The notes under the pieces: model-generated
What the model was told of the DNA's origin: nothing
What the model saw: only the letters and a program-made list of their open reading frames with translations
The model's database searches: none
Made by a program: the position numbers and the translations under genes
From: Ruminococcaceae bacterium UBA5413
GTDB lineage: Bacteria; Bacillota; Clostridia; Oscillospirales; Acutalibacteraceae
Assembly (NCBI GenBank): GCA_002409585.1
Contig: DHNP01000010.1
Location: forward strand, 1 to 17,134
Length of the DNA: 17,134 nt
Direction of reading: 5' to 3'
Part shown: positions 5,665-12,150 of the stretch, in pieces
Layout of the letters: each line of letters starts with the position of its first letter
How positions within the stretch are numbered: position 1 is the first letter of the stretch

Positions 5665-6555
5665 ATGAAAAACGCTTTTAATTCCACCGGCTTTAAAATA
5701 CTTGTCTCATTGGTATTTTTTATGCTTTGCCTTATGCTTTACACTACGGCTGCCGGTGGGTCCCTAACGTCGGGCCTGCTTGGCTTTTTCACTACTCCTA
5801 TGGAAAAAATCAGCACGGCCGTAACAGTTAACGCGGAAAACGCCGCAAGGCCTGTTTCAGCGTCTAAAGAGGAACTTATAGAAGAAAATGAAAAATTAAA
5901 AAAACAAGTCGACAGTTTAAATAAAAAACTTATAAATTATTACGATTATAAGCAGGAAAACGCACAGCTTAAAAAATACCTTGGCATCAAAAACGAGAAT
6001 CCGGACTATAAGCCTGTGCCTGCCACTGTCATAGGAAGGGACCCGAACGACCTGTACGGCGGATTTACCATAGACCAGGGGACACAGTCCGGCATAGCCG
6101 TAAACGACCCGGTAATAACAGAGAGCGGCGTTGTCGGATGGATATCGTCGGTTAATAAGAATTACGGCAGGGTGACAACGATTTTATCGCCCGATACTAA
6201 AATCAGCGCTATAGACAAGGCAAACAGGGAAACCGGAGTCATAAGCTGTGACATACGCTCTGCCGACAGCAGCCTCTTAAAGCTGGACTACCTTTCTTCG
6301 GGCACGTCTGTAAAAGCGGGGGATATCATAGTAACGAGCGGCCTCGGCGGGATTTATCCGGCAAACCTTCCGATAGGCAACGTAAAAAGCGTCGAAAACA
6401 GCAAGTACGACGTTTCACTGTACGCGGAAGTTTCGCCGCTCGTAGACGTGAAAAATGTACGCGACGTCATGGTTATAACTTCATTTGTAGGGCAGGGGCA
6501 GGCGCTGAGTGAAGTAAGCGGTACCGGAACGTCTTCGTCGTCCGGAGGAAAATAA
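5665..6555 (+). CDS. mreC: Rod shape-determining protein MreC
   Basis: A 296-residue MreC, the bitopic scaffold that links cytoplasmic MreB to the extracellular wall synthases. It has a short cytoplasmic start, one membrane segment at about 10-30, a coiled coil rich in Glu/Lys/Leu at about 66-105, and the beta-domain from about 118. The signature VTSGLGGIYPANLPIGNV is at 223-240. The C-terminal 20 residues are a Ser/Gly-rich tail after the folded domain. I chose the ATG at 5665 because GGGAGG lies ten bases upstream. An in-frame ATG at 5632 would add 11 residues but has no ribosome binding site, and its codons overlap that Shine-Dalgarno. It is followed by mreD after three bases. Ile codons are 14 ATA, 4 ATC and 2 ATT. 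Confidence 0.95.
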   Translation: MKNAFNSTGFKILVSLVFFMLCLMLYTTAAGGSLTSGLLGFFTTPMEKISTAVTVNAENAARPVSASKEELIEENEKLKKQVDSLNKKLINYYDYKQENAQLKKYLGIKNENPDYKPVPATVIGRDPNDLYGGFTIDQGTQSGIAVNDPVITESGVVGWISSVNKNYGRVTTILSPDTKISAIDKANRETGVISCDIRSADSSLLKLDYLSSGTSVKAGDIIVTSGLGGIYPANLPIGNVKSVENSKYDVSLYAEVSPLVDVKNVRDVMVITSFVGQGQALSEVSGTGTSSSSGGK

Positions 6556-6558
6556 CAT

Positions 6559-7080
6559 ATGGGCAGTACTCTTAAGTATAAGATAATACGTTATATAGGA
6601 TATACCGTCGAACTGCTTGTCTTTTTTGTCTTACAGGAAACGCCGGGATTTATACCGGCTGTTTTTGGCGCAAGGCCTGTTTTGGTGGTGCCGGCGGTTA
6701 TAGCCATAGCTATGTTTGAAAATGAGATACCGGCAATGCTTTTCGGCCTTTTCGGCGGGCTGCTCATGGACTTCGGCTTCAGCGGCATTTTAGGCTACCA
6801 CGGCATGCTGCTTGCCGTGTGCTGCTACGTGGTTTCTTTAATAGCAACGAACCTGCTGCAGACAAATTTCATAACCACCATGCTGATATCTTTAGTCTGC
6901 ATTGCGGCGGTAACAGTGCTGCAGTGGCTTTTTTTCTATGTGCTTTACGGGTACGGGAGCGTACTTTACGCTTTGGTATACCACTATCTTCCGATTTTTG
7001 CGTACACAATGCTTTTAATGCCGATAGCCTACTACTTCAACAGGGCGCTTGCGCTGCAGATAAGGTCTAAGGAGGAATAA
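6559..7080 (+). CDS. mreD: Rod shape-determining protein MreD
   Basis: A 173-residue, very hydrophobic protein with about five membrane segments, the usual length and character of MreD. The FGLFGGLLMDFGFSGILGYHG region near residues 62-82 carries the Gly-rich loop with an Asp that is typical of the family. MreD sits in the membrane with MreC, RodA and PBP2 in the elongasome and is needed for rod shape; its exact activity is unknown. GGAGG at 6544-6548 supports the ATG, which follows the mreC stop by three bases. The downstream TTG of mrdA follows by two bases, so the three genes form a tight unit. MreD is poorly conserved in sequence, so the call rests on topology plus position between mreC and mrdA. 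Confidence 0.9.
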   Translation: MGSTLKYKIIRYIGYTVELLVFFVLQETPGFIPAVFGARPVLVVPAVIAIAMFENEIPAMLFGLFGGLLMDFGFSGILGYHGMLLAVCCYVVSLIATNLLQTNFITTMLISLVCIAAVTVLQWLFFYVLYGYGSVLYALVYHYLPIFAYTMLLMPIAYYFNRALALQIRSKEE

Positions 7081-7082
7081 AT

Positions 7083-9230
7083 TTGGAAGAGAACGAACCG
7101 TCCAACAACGGCTTTTGCAGGTACCTCTTTGCCGGATTTATTATTTTCGCAGCTTTCGCCGCGTGCGTTTACAGGCTTGTCGACTGGCAGATAATAAACG
7201 GGAGCAAATTCCTTGAACTTTCAAACCATACAAGCGTAGTCACCATATCGATGGACGCGGCCCGCGGTGAGATACTTGACTCCGACGGCAACGGCCTCGC
7301 CGTTAACAAGACCGGGTATGCGTTGGTTTTTAATAAAATATACATGGACTCTGGCAGCGAAAACAAAACGATAATCAGGCTGATACGCCTTTTGGACAAG
7401 CGCGGCGAAAAATGGGAGGACACGCTGCCTATAGAAATAAACGAAAAAGGCGGGTACCAGTTTAAGTCAGGGGAAGAAAAAGAGATAAAGAAACTTAAGT
7501 CCAAGGACTTCCTCGACGTTAACTCTTACGCCACAGCCGCGGAGTGCATGAAGTACCTTGCTGACCAGTATGACTGCAATGGATATTCTGCAAAAGATAC
7601 GCGCGACATAGTTTCTGTCCGCTACAATATGACTAAGGACGGTTTTTCCAACTCAACCCCTTACACGTTTGCTGAGGATGTTGACAAGGATACCGTGCTT
7701 ATAGTAAGCGAAAACTCAAACAAGCTTCAGGGTATCTCTGTGAAAATAACGACTAAGCGCCTGTACCCGGACGGGACGCTCCTGCCTCATATTTTAGGGA
7801 CCATAGGCGCCATATCGCAAGAGGAGTATGACGAGCTGCATGAAAGTAAAGGCTACGCTTTAAATGACCGCATAGGAAAAAGCGGCATAGAAGGGGCGTA
7901 TGAAGACAATCTCCGCGGTACCGCTGGAGAAAAGACCGTCGAACTTACGAGCAGCGGCGCCGTCGCTTCCGAAAAAGTGACTAAGGAACCTTCGTCCGGA
8001 AAAACTGTTTACCTTACTATAAACAGCAACCTGCAAAAAGTCCTGAACGCTTCCCTTGCGCAAAACGTGCAGGGCGCCCAGTCTTACGGCAGGCAGCTGT
8101 GCGCGCAGCGGTACAAAGGCAGTTCCAGCGGCCACGGCGAAGACTGCATATCGGGCGCGGCCGTCGTACTGCGCGTAAAGGATTTCGCCGTGCTCGCGGC
8201 TTCCACTTACCCGTCGTATGACCTGAACAAATATATTGACGATTCTAATTACTATAATTCCCTCTTAAAAGAAACAAACAGCAAGCCGCTTATAAACAGG
8301 GCTTTTAACGGGGTTTTTACACCGGGGTCGGTTGTAAAACCGTACGTGGCGCTTGCGGCGCTTCAGGAGGGAGCCATAACCACTTCGACGCGCATTTTAG
8401 GCAACAGTGTCTACACGCGGTTTGCCTCGTCAAATTTCACCCCGAAAAGTATAGGAAACTACGGCATGATAACGCTTAACACCGCTATTAAAAAGTCGAG
8501 CAACTCTTTTTTCTATGAAGTCGGTTACCGCCTTGGCATAACAGACCTCAACCTTTACGCAAAGCATTTCGGCCTTGGCGTAAAAACCGGCCTTGAGCTT
8601 ACCGAAAGCGCCGGCACGCTTGCCGGCCCGGCTGAAAAAGAGGCCGCCGGAGGCTCATGGTGGGACGGCAACACGGTTGAAGCGGCCGTTGGGCAGGACG
8701 ACAACAAATTTACACCTTTGCAGCTTGCCGCCTACGTTGCCACTGTCGCAAACAACGGAGTGCGCCTTAAGACACATATAGTAGACAAGGTTACGGATTA
8801 TTCGCACAGCAAAACAATATATTCTTCCTCGCCTGTCGTTGAGGATAATATAGGTATCTCGCAAAATTACCTTGACTATGTCAAGGCGGCGATGCACTCC
8901 GTCACACAGTCCGGAGGCACGGCGGGGTCGATGTTTTCTTCCTATTCAATTCCCATCGCGGGCAAGACGGGCACGGCCGAAAGGGACACAGGCTCTGATA
9001 ACGTGACATTTGTCGGTTTTGCCCCTTACGAAGATCCACAGATAGCCGTCGCGGTCGTACTCGACCATGGCGCTACCGGCAAATACTCAATGCAGGTCGC
9101 AAAGGATGTTTTTGACGCGTATTTTTACGGAAAGACCGTTGATTCGTCCGGAAACCTTGTCATACCGTCGGCTTCTTCCACACAGTCGGGCCAGGCGTCC
9201 TCTGCGCAGTCTTCCTCATCGGGTGACTGA
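7083..9230 (+). CDS. mrdA: Penicillin-binding protein 2, class B peptidoglycan transpeptidase
   Basis: A 715-residue class B PBP, the DD-transpeptidase that cross-links lateral wall peptidoglycan with RodA. There is one N-terminal membrane anchor at about 13-33, then a dimerisation/pedestal region starting with the conserved RGEILDSDGN at 61-70. The transpeptidase domain has all three active-site motifs: SVVK with nucleophile Ser416 and Lys419, SSN at 472-474, and KTG at 628-630. The TPGS context before the Ser is canonical. The start is TTG, with AAGGAGG eight bases upstream inside the end of mreD. The C-terminal ~25 residues are a Ser/Gln/Ala-rich tail, resembling the tail of MreC. It is somewhat longer than E. 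coli PBP2. SpoVD/FtsI-type PASTA repeats are absent, and the mreCD context supports the elongation PBP. Confidence 0.93.
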   Translation: MEENEPSNNGFCRYLFAGFIIFAAFAACVYRLVDWQIINGSKFLELSNHTSVVTISMDAARGEILDSDGNGLAVNKTGYALVFNKIYMDSGSENKTIIRLIRLLDKRGEKWEDTLPIEINEKGGYQFKSGEEKEIKKLKSKDFLDVNSYATAAECMKYLADQYDCNGYSAKDTRDIVSVRYNMTKDGFSNSTPYTFAEDVDKDTVLIVSENSNKLQGISVKITTKRLYPDGTLLPHILGTIGAISQEEYDELHESKGYALNDRIGKSGIEGAYEDNLRGTAGEKTVELTSSGAVASEKVTKEPSSGKTVYLTINSNLQKVLNASLAQNVQGAQSYGRQLCAQRYKGSSSGHGEDCISGAAVVLRVKDFAVLAASTYPSYDLNKYIDDSNYYNSLLKETNSKPLINRAFNGVFTPGSVVKPYVALAALQEGAITTSTRILGNSVYTRFASSNFTPKSIGNYGMITLNTAIKKSSNSFFYEVGYRLGITDLNLYAKHFGLGVKTGLELTESAGTLAGPAEKEAAGGSWWDGNTVEAAVGQDDNKFTPLQLAAYVATVANNGVRLKTHIVDKVTDYSHSKTIYSSSPVVEDNIGISQNYLDYVKAAMHSVTQSGGTAGSMFSSYSIPIAGKTGTAERDTGSDNVTFVGFAPYEDPQIAVAVVLDHGATGKYSMQVAKDVFDAYFYGKTVDSSGNLVIPSASSTQSGQASSAQSSSSGD

Positions 9231-9269
9231 AAATGCCGCGCGTCTGCCCGTTTGTATTATGTTATATAA

Positions 9270-9297
9270 TTGGTACTTTACTATCTTAAAATATTAT
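9270..9297 (+). promoter_or_regulatory. Possible promoter for the minD-like gene
   Basis: TTGGTA (9270-9275), a 16-base spacer and TATTAT (9292-9297) lie in a very AT-rich gap. A TATAAT at 9303-9308 is an alternative -10 without a good -35. No terminator was seen after mrdA, so read-through is also possible. Confidence 0.35.
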
Positions 9298-9326
9298 GGT
9301 AATATAATAACAATGGGGTTTTATAT

Positions 9327-10073
9327 ATGAATAACGTTACAGTTGTAACCTCCGGAAAGGGCGGCGTTGGTAAGTCCACCGTTACGTTCGGGCTGGGATT
9401 GGTTTTAAGTAAATTGGGCAAGCGCGTGCTGCTCATAGACGGCGACGCCGAAATAGGCTGCCTTGACCATATGCTCGGCATTTCAGAGCATAAGGTTTTT
9501 GATATATCCGACGTAGTGTCGGGGACCGCGGAGCCTTCAAAGGCCGTGTACACGTGTGCTTTTGAGCCTAACCTTTTTCTCCTTCCGGCTCCGTCGGCTG
9601 AAGAGGACATAATAAACCCGGAAATAATGAAGCAGCTCGTATCGATATTCGCCCGTTTTTATGATTATGTTTTTATAGACAGCCCTGCCGGCGTGGGACG
9701 GAGCTTTGAGAGCGCCTCCGCGGCGGCGGGAAAAGCGCTCATAGTGGCTACTCCGGATCCTGTTTCCGTTCACGGAGCGAACCGCGCGCACAAAAGGCTT
9801 TCCGCCGCTGGAGGATGCCAGCAGCGCCTTATTATAAACAGGTTCAGCAGCAGTGCCTTCCGGAATGAAGGATATTACGGAGACCTTGACTCCGTAATAG
9901 ATGATGCGGGAGTACGGCTTATTGCCGTAGTACCGGAGGATCCGGCGTTAGCTTCCGCTACGGTAAACGCGGTCTGCCCGGCGCAGCGCTCGCCGGGAAT
10001 GCTCGCCATTGAGCGTTTGGCGGCCAGGCTGCTCGGCAGGCAGGTGCCTTTGCCGCCGCTGCGTAATTTTTGA
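9327..10073 (+). CDS. minD: MinD/ParA-type ATPase (MinD-like)
   Basis: A 248-residue MinD-like ATPase. The deviant Walker A KGGVGKST is at 11-18, IDGDAEIG at 37-44, DYVFIDSPAGVG at 113-124, ATPDPVSVHGANR at 141-153 and VVPEDP at 201-206, matching the MinD/FlhG branch better than Soj. MinD places the division site by recruiting MinC and binding the membrane through a C-terminal amphipathic helix. Here the end (AIERLAARLLGRQ, about 227-239) could be such a helix but is followed by a Pro-rich tail. No minC or minE lies next to it. Its place after mreCD-mrdA is the usual location of minCD in Clostridia, which supports the name. The ribosome binding site is weak (GGGG about 11 bases upstream). Confidence 0.75.
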   Translation: MNNVTVVTSGKGGVGKSTVTFGLGLVLSKLGKRVLLIDGDAEIGCLDHMLGISEHKVFDISDVVSGTAEPSKAVYTCAFEPNLFLLPAPSAEEDIINPEIMKQLVSIFARFYDYVFIDSPAGVGRSFESASAAAGKALIVATPDPVSVHGANRAHKRLSAAGGCQQRLIINRFSSSAFRNEGYYGDLDSVIDDAGVRLIAVVPEDPALASATVNAVCPAQRSPGMLAIERLAARLLGRQVPLPPLRNF

Positions 10074-10105
10074 CTTGCCCACAGGCTTAATTAACATCGC
10101 ATAAA

Positions 10106-10122
10106 ACCGGTGCTGCACCGGT
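10106..10122. repeat. Perfect 17-base palindrome immediately before the mgsA ribosome binding site
   Basis: ACCGGTGC (10106-10113) and GCACCGGT (10115-10122) are perfect inverted copies around one central T. It ends two bases before GGAGG (10125-10129). As RNA it would form a 6-bp stem with a 5-base loop; as DNA it resembles a dimeric operator. Confidence 0.5.
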
Positions 10123-10137
10123 ACGGAGGAGAAATTT

Positions 10138-10548
10138 ATGAATATTGCATTAATTGCGCATGACGCTAAAAAAGAATTGATGGTACAGTTTTGCATAGCA
10201 TACTGCGGTGTACTGAGCAGGCATTTTTTATGTGCTACGGGAACTACGGGCAAGATGGTTTCTGAAGCTACCGGCCTTGAGGTACAGACCTTTCTGAGCG
10301 GTTCGCAGGGGGGCGACCAGCAGATAGCCGCGCGCATAGCGTGCAACGAGGTAGACCTTCTGCTGTTTTTCCGTGACCCGCTTAACCCTAAGCCGCATGA
10401 GCCGAACGATATGAACCTTTTGCGCCTGTGCGACATGCACAATATACCTGTAGCTACCAACATAGCTACGGCCGAGGTCCTTATACACGGCTTGGAACGC
10501 GGCGACCTTGACTGGCGCAACATCTTAAACCCGAAATCAAAGTATTAA
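10138..10548 (+). CDS. mgsA: Methylglyoxal synthase
   Basis: A 136-residue methylglyoxal synthase, which converts dihydroxyacetone phosphate to methylglyoxal and phosphate as a bypass that relieves sugar-phosphate stress. Family features are AHD with Lys11, the phosphate-binding ATGTTG at 33-38, SGSQGGDQQIAARI at 54-67 with the catalytic Asp60, FFRDPL at 77-82, HEP at 87-89 with the conserved His87, and IPVATNIATAE. By eye, the position equivalent to E. coli Asp101 is Asn90, with an Asp at 91. GGAGG lies eight bases before the ATG. The gene lies 64 bases after minD. Adjacency of mgsA to the mre/min block is seen in other Clostridia, so it may be transcribed with that block. A palindrome directly upstream could regulate it. 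Confidence 0.95.
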   Translation: MNIALIAHDAKKELMVQFCIAYCGVLSRHFLCATGTTGKMVSEATGLEVQTFLSGSQGGDQQIAARIACNEVDLLLFFRDPLNPKPHEPNDMNLLRLCDMHNIPVATNIATAEVLIHGLERGDLDWRNILNPKSKY

Positions 10549-10571
10549 GCTGTTAATATAGGATTTCAATC

Positions 10572-10791
10572 CGGCTTTGAACGGAAAGAGTATCCGGAAA
10601 ATTCGCACAGGGAAGGTGCGCTTAACTGAGAACGCACCCGCATATGTTTTTTTCGGAGAAGACATCTGCGAGCCGAAACGCTTTCCTCCGCGTCAACGGG
10701 GGCAAAGGGGGAGTCAGTCCCCGAAAAAGGGTGGCACAGCGAGAGAATTTTTCCCCCGCCCCTTTATTTGGGGCGGGGATTTTATATTTTT
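10572..10791 (+). promoter_or_regulatory. T-box riboswitch of the hisS-aspS operon, probably tRNA-Asp specific
   Basis: The antiterminator T-box sequence AGGGTGGCACAGCG (10728-10741) is followed by a terminator. Stem I can be traced as follows. The base is CGGCT (10572-10576) with AGCCG (10671-10675). AGA (10587-10589) pairs with TCT (10665-10667). The S-turn partners are AGTA (10589-10592) and GAA (10658-10660). CCG (10594-10596) pairs with CGG (10654-10656). The distal motif AGGGAAGGTG is at 10609-10618. The specifier position, just before A-TCT, is GAC at 10661-10663, an Asp codon; the overlapping CAT at 10663-10665 would be His. The bulge TGGC would pair with an acceptor end GCCA, that is, discriminator G, as in tRNA-Asp; bacterial tRNA-His has C. 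Stem III is probably GGGGA/TCCCC near 10707-10723. Confidence 0.88.
10754..10791 (+). terminator. Regulated terminator of the T-box leader
   Basis: CCCCGCCCC (10754-10762) pairs perfectly with GGGGCGGGG (10770-10778), with a 7-base loop, followed by A and TTTTATATTTTT. Its left arm overlaps bases the antiterminator would use to pair with AGGG of the T-box sequence, the expected switch. Confidence 0.9.
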
Positions 10792-10806
10792 AAAGGAGTA
10801 TATGAG

Positions 10807-12102
10807 ATGGAATTGATAAAAGCACAAAAGGGTACGCAGGATCTGCTGCCTGAGCAGGCTTACAAACGCAGGTACGTTGAAAACGTTATGTCATACGAGG
10901 CGGTCCTGCACGGCTTTGGGGAGATACGCACGCCTGTGTTTGAAGATACGCGCCTTTTCCAGCGCTCGGTGGGTGACACGACTGATGTCGTGCAGAAAGA
11001 AATGTACACGTTTGAAGACAAGGGCGGCCGTTCCATAACGCTTAAACCCGAAGGCACCGCCGGCGTTGTGCGCGCTTTTATAGAACACGGCCTGTATAAC
11101 GAACCGCTGCCGTCAAAGCTGTATTACTTTACGCCGTGCTACAGGTATGAAAATACACAGGCGGGACGTTTGCGTGAGTTCCACCAGTTCGGGGCGGAGA
11201 TGTTCGGCTCCGCTTCTCCGGCGGCGGATGCCGAGATGATAATTTTAGCAAAGAATATATGCGACAGCCTTGGCATACGCGGCCTGAAACTGGAGGTAAA
11301 CTCTATAGGCTGCCCCGACTGCCGCGCCGAATATACGCGCGCTTTAAAGGCTTACTTTGAAAAGAACAAAGGCAGGCTCTGTGAAACGTGTATTTCACGC
11401 CTTGACAGGAACCCTATGCGCATTTTGGACTGTAAAAACCCTTCGTGCGCCGAAGTTGCCGCCGGCGCGCCTAAGATTACAGATTATCTTTGCGATGACT
11501 GCCGCAGCCATTTTAAAAAAGTACTGTCGTATTTGGACGGCGGTTCCGTGGAGTATACCGTGAACCCGTCTATCGTCAGGGGGCTTGACTATTACACAAG
11601 GACGGTTTTCGAATTTGTTTCCGGCGATCTGGGGGCGCAGAGCACCCTATGCGGCGGCGGAAGGTACGACGGCCTTGTAGAGCAGATGGGCGGCAGGCCT
11701 ATGCCGGCGCTCGGCTTTGCGTTCGGCATAGAGCGTGTGATGCTTGTTATGAAAAAGCAGCGCGTCACGCCTCCTGCGGACGACAGGTGTGAAGTTTTCA
11801 TAGCTTCTATCGGTGAGAAAGCACAGGAAAAAGCTTTCAGCCTTGCCTGTACTTTAAGGGACAGCGACTTTGTCGCTATGTGTGACCTGAACGGGCGCAG
11901 CCTTAACGCGCAAATGAAGTACGCAAATAAGATAAAAGCCGGATATACGCTCGTCATAGGCGACGACGAACTCGAAAACGGAAAAGCTTTTATAAAAAAT
12001 ATGGATACAGGCGAAAGAAGAAAAATAGATCTAGGCGGCGGCTTTGCGGACGATTGTATACAAATCATTACCGAGGACGAAGATACCGTATTGGATTTTT
12101 AA
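10807..12102 (+). CDS. hisS: Histidyl-tRNA synthetase
   Basis: A 431-residue class II synthetase, the usual length, which charges tRNA-His. It starts with KGTQDLLPEQ, has motif 2 around YYFTPCYRYENTQAGRLREFHQFG at about 106-129 (given as family pattern), the histidine-binding GLDYYTRTVFE, GGGRYDGL, and motif 3 in ALGFAFGIERV, followed by the anticodon-binding domain. A Cys-rich insert (CPDC, CETC, CDDC) lies in the middle as in many Firmicutes. The ATG at 10807 is preceded by AAAGGAG eight bases upstream. An in-frame TTG at 10768 lies in the loop of the T-box terminator and cannot be the start. Transcription is controlled by the T-box leader. aspS follows after 48 bases without a terminator. 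Confidence 0.97.
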   Translation: MELIKAQKGTQDLLPEQAYKRRYVENVMSYEAVLHGFGEIRTPVFEDTRLFQRSVGDTTDVVQKEMYTFEDKGGRSITLKPEGTAGVVRAFIEHGLYNEPLPSKLYYFTPCYRYENTQAGRLREFHQFGAEMFGSASPAADAEMIILAKNICDSLGIRGLKLEVNSIGCPDCRAEYTRALKAYFEKNKGRLCETCISRLDRNPMRILDCKNPSCAEVAAGAPKITDYLCDDCRSHFKKVLSYLDGGSVEYTVNPSIVRGLDYYTRTVFEFVSGDLGAQSTLCGGGRYDGLVEQMGGRPMPALGFAFGIERVMLVMKKQRVTPPADDRCEVFIASIGEKAQEKAFSLACTLRDSDFVAMCDLNGRSLNAQMKYANKIKAGYTLVIGDDELENGKAFIKNMDTGERRKIDLGGGFADDCIQIITEDEDTVLDF

Positions 12103-12150
12103 TTAAAATATTAAATACTATTAAATTAAAATTTTGGAGGCATATTTTTA

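Noticed and set aside
10613..10643. CAC at 10635-10637 or CAT at 10641-10643 as a His specifier of the T-box
   Set aside because: These lie in the distal part of stem I, away from the AGTA/GAA loop, and the TGGC bulge does not suit the tRNA-His discriminator.
10768..10806. TTG start adding 13 residues to HisRS
   Set aside because: It lies in the loop of the T-box terminator; the ATG at 10807 has a good ribosome binding site and the family N-terminus.
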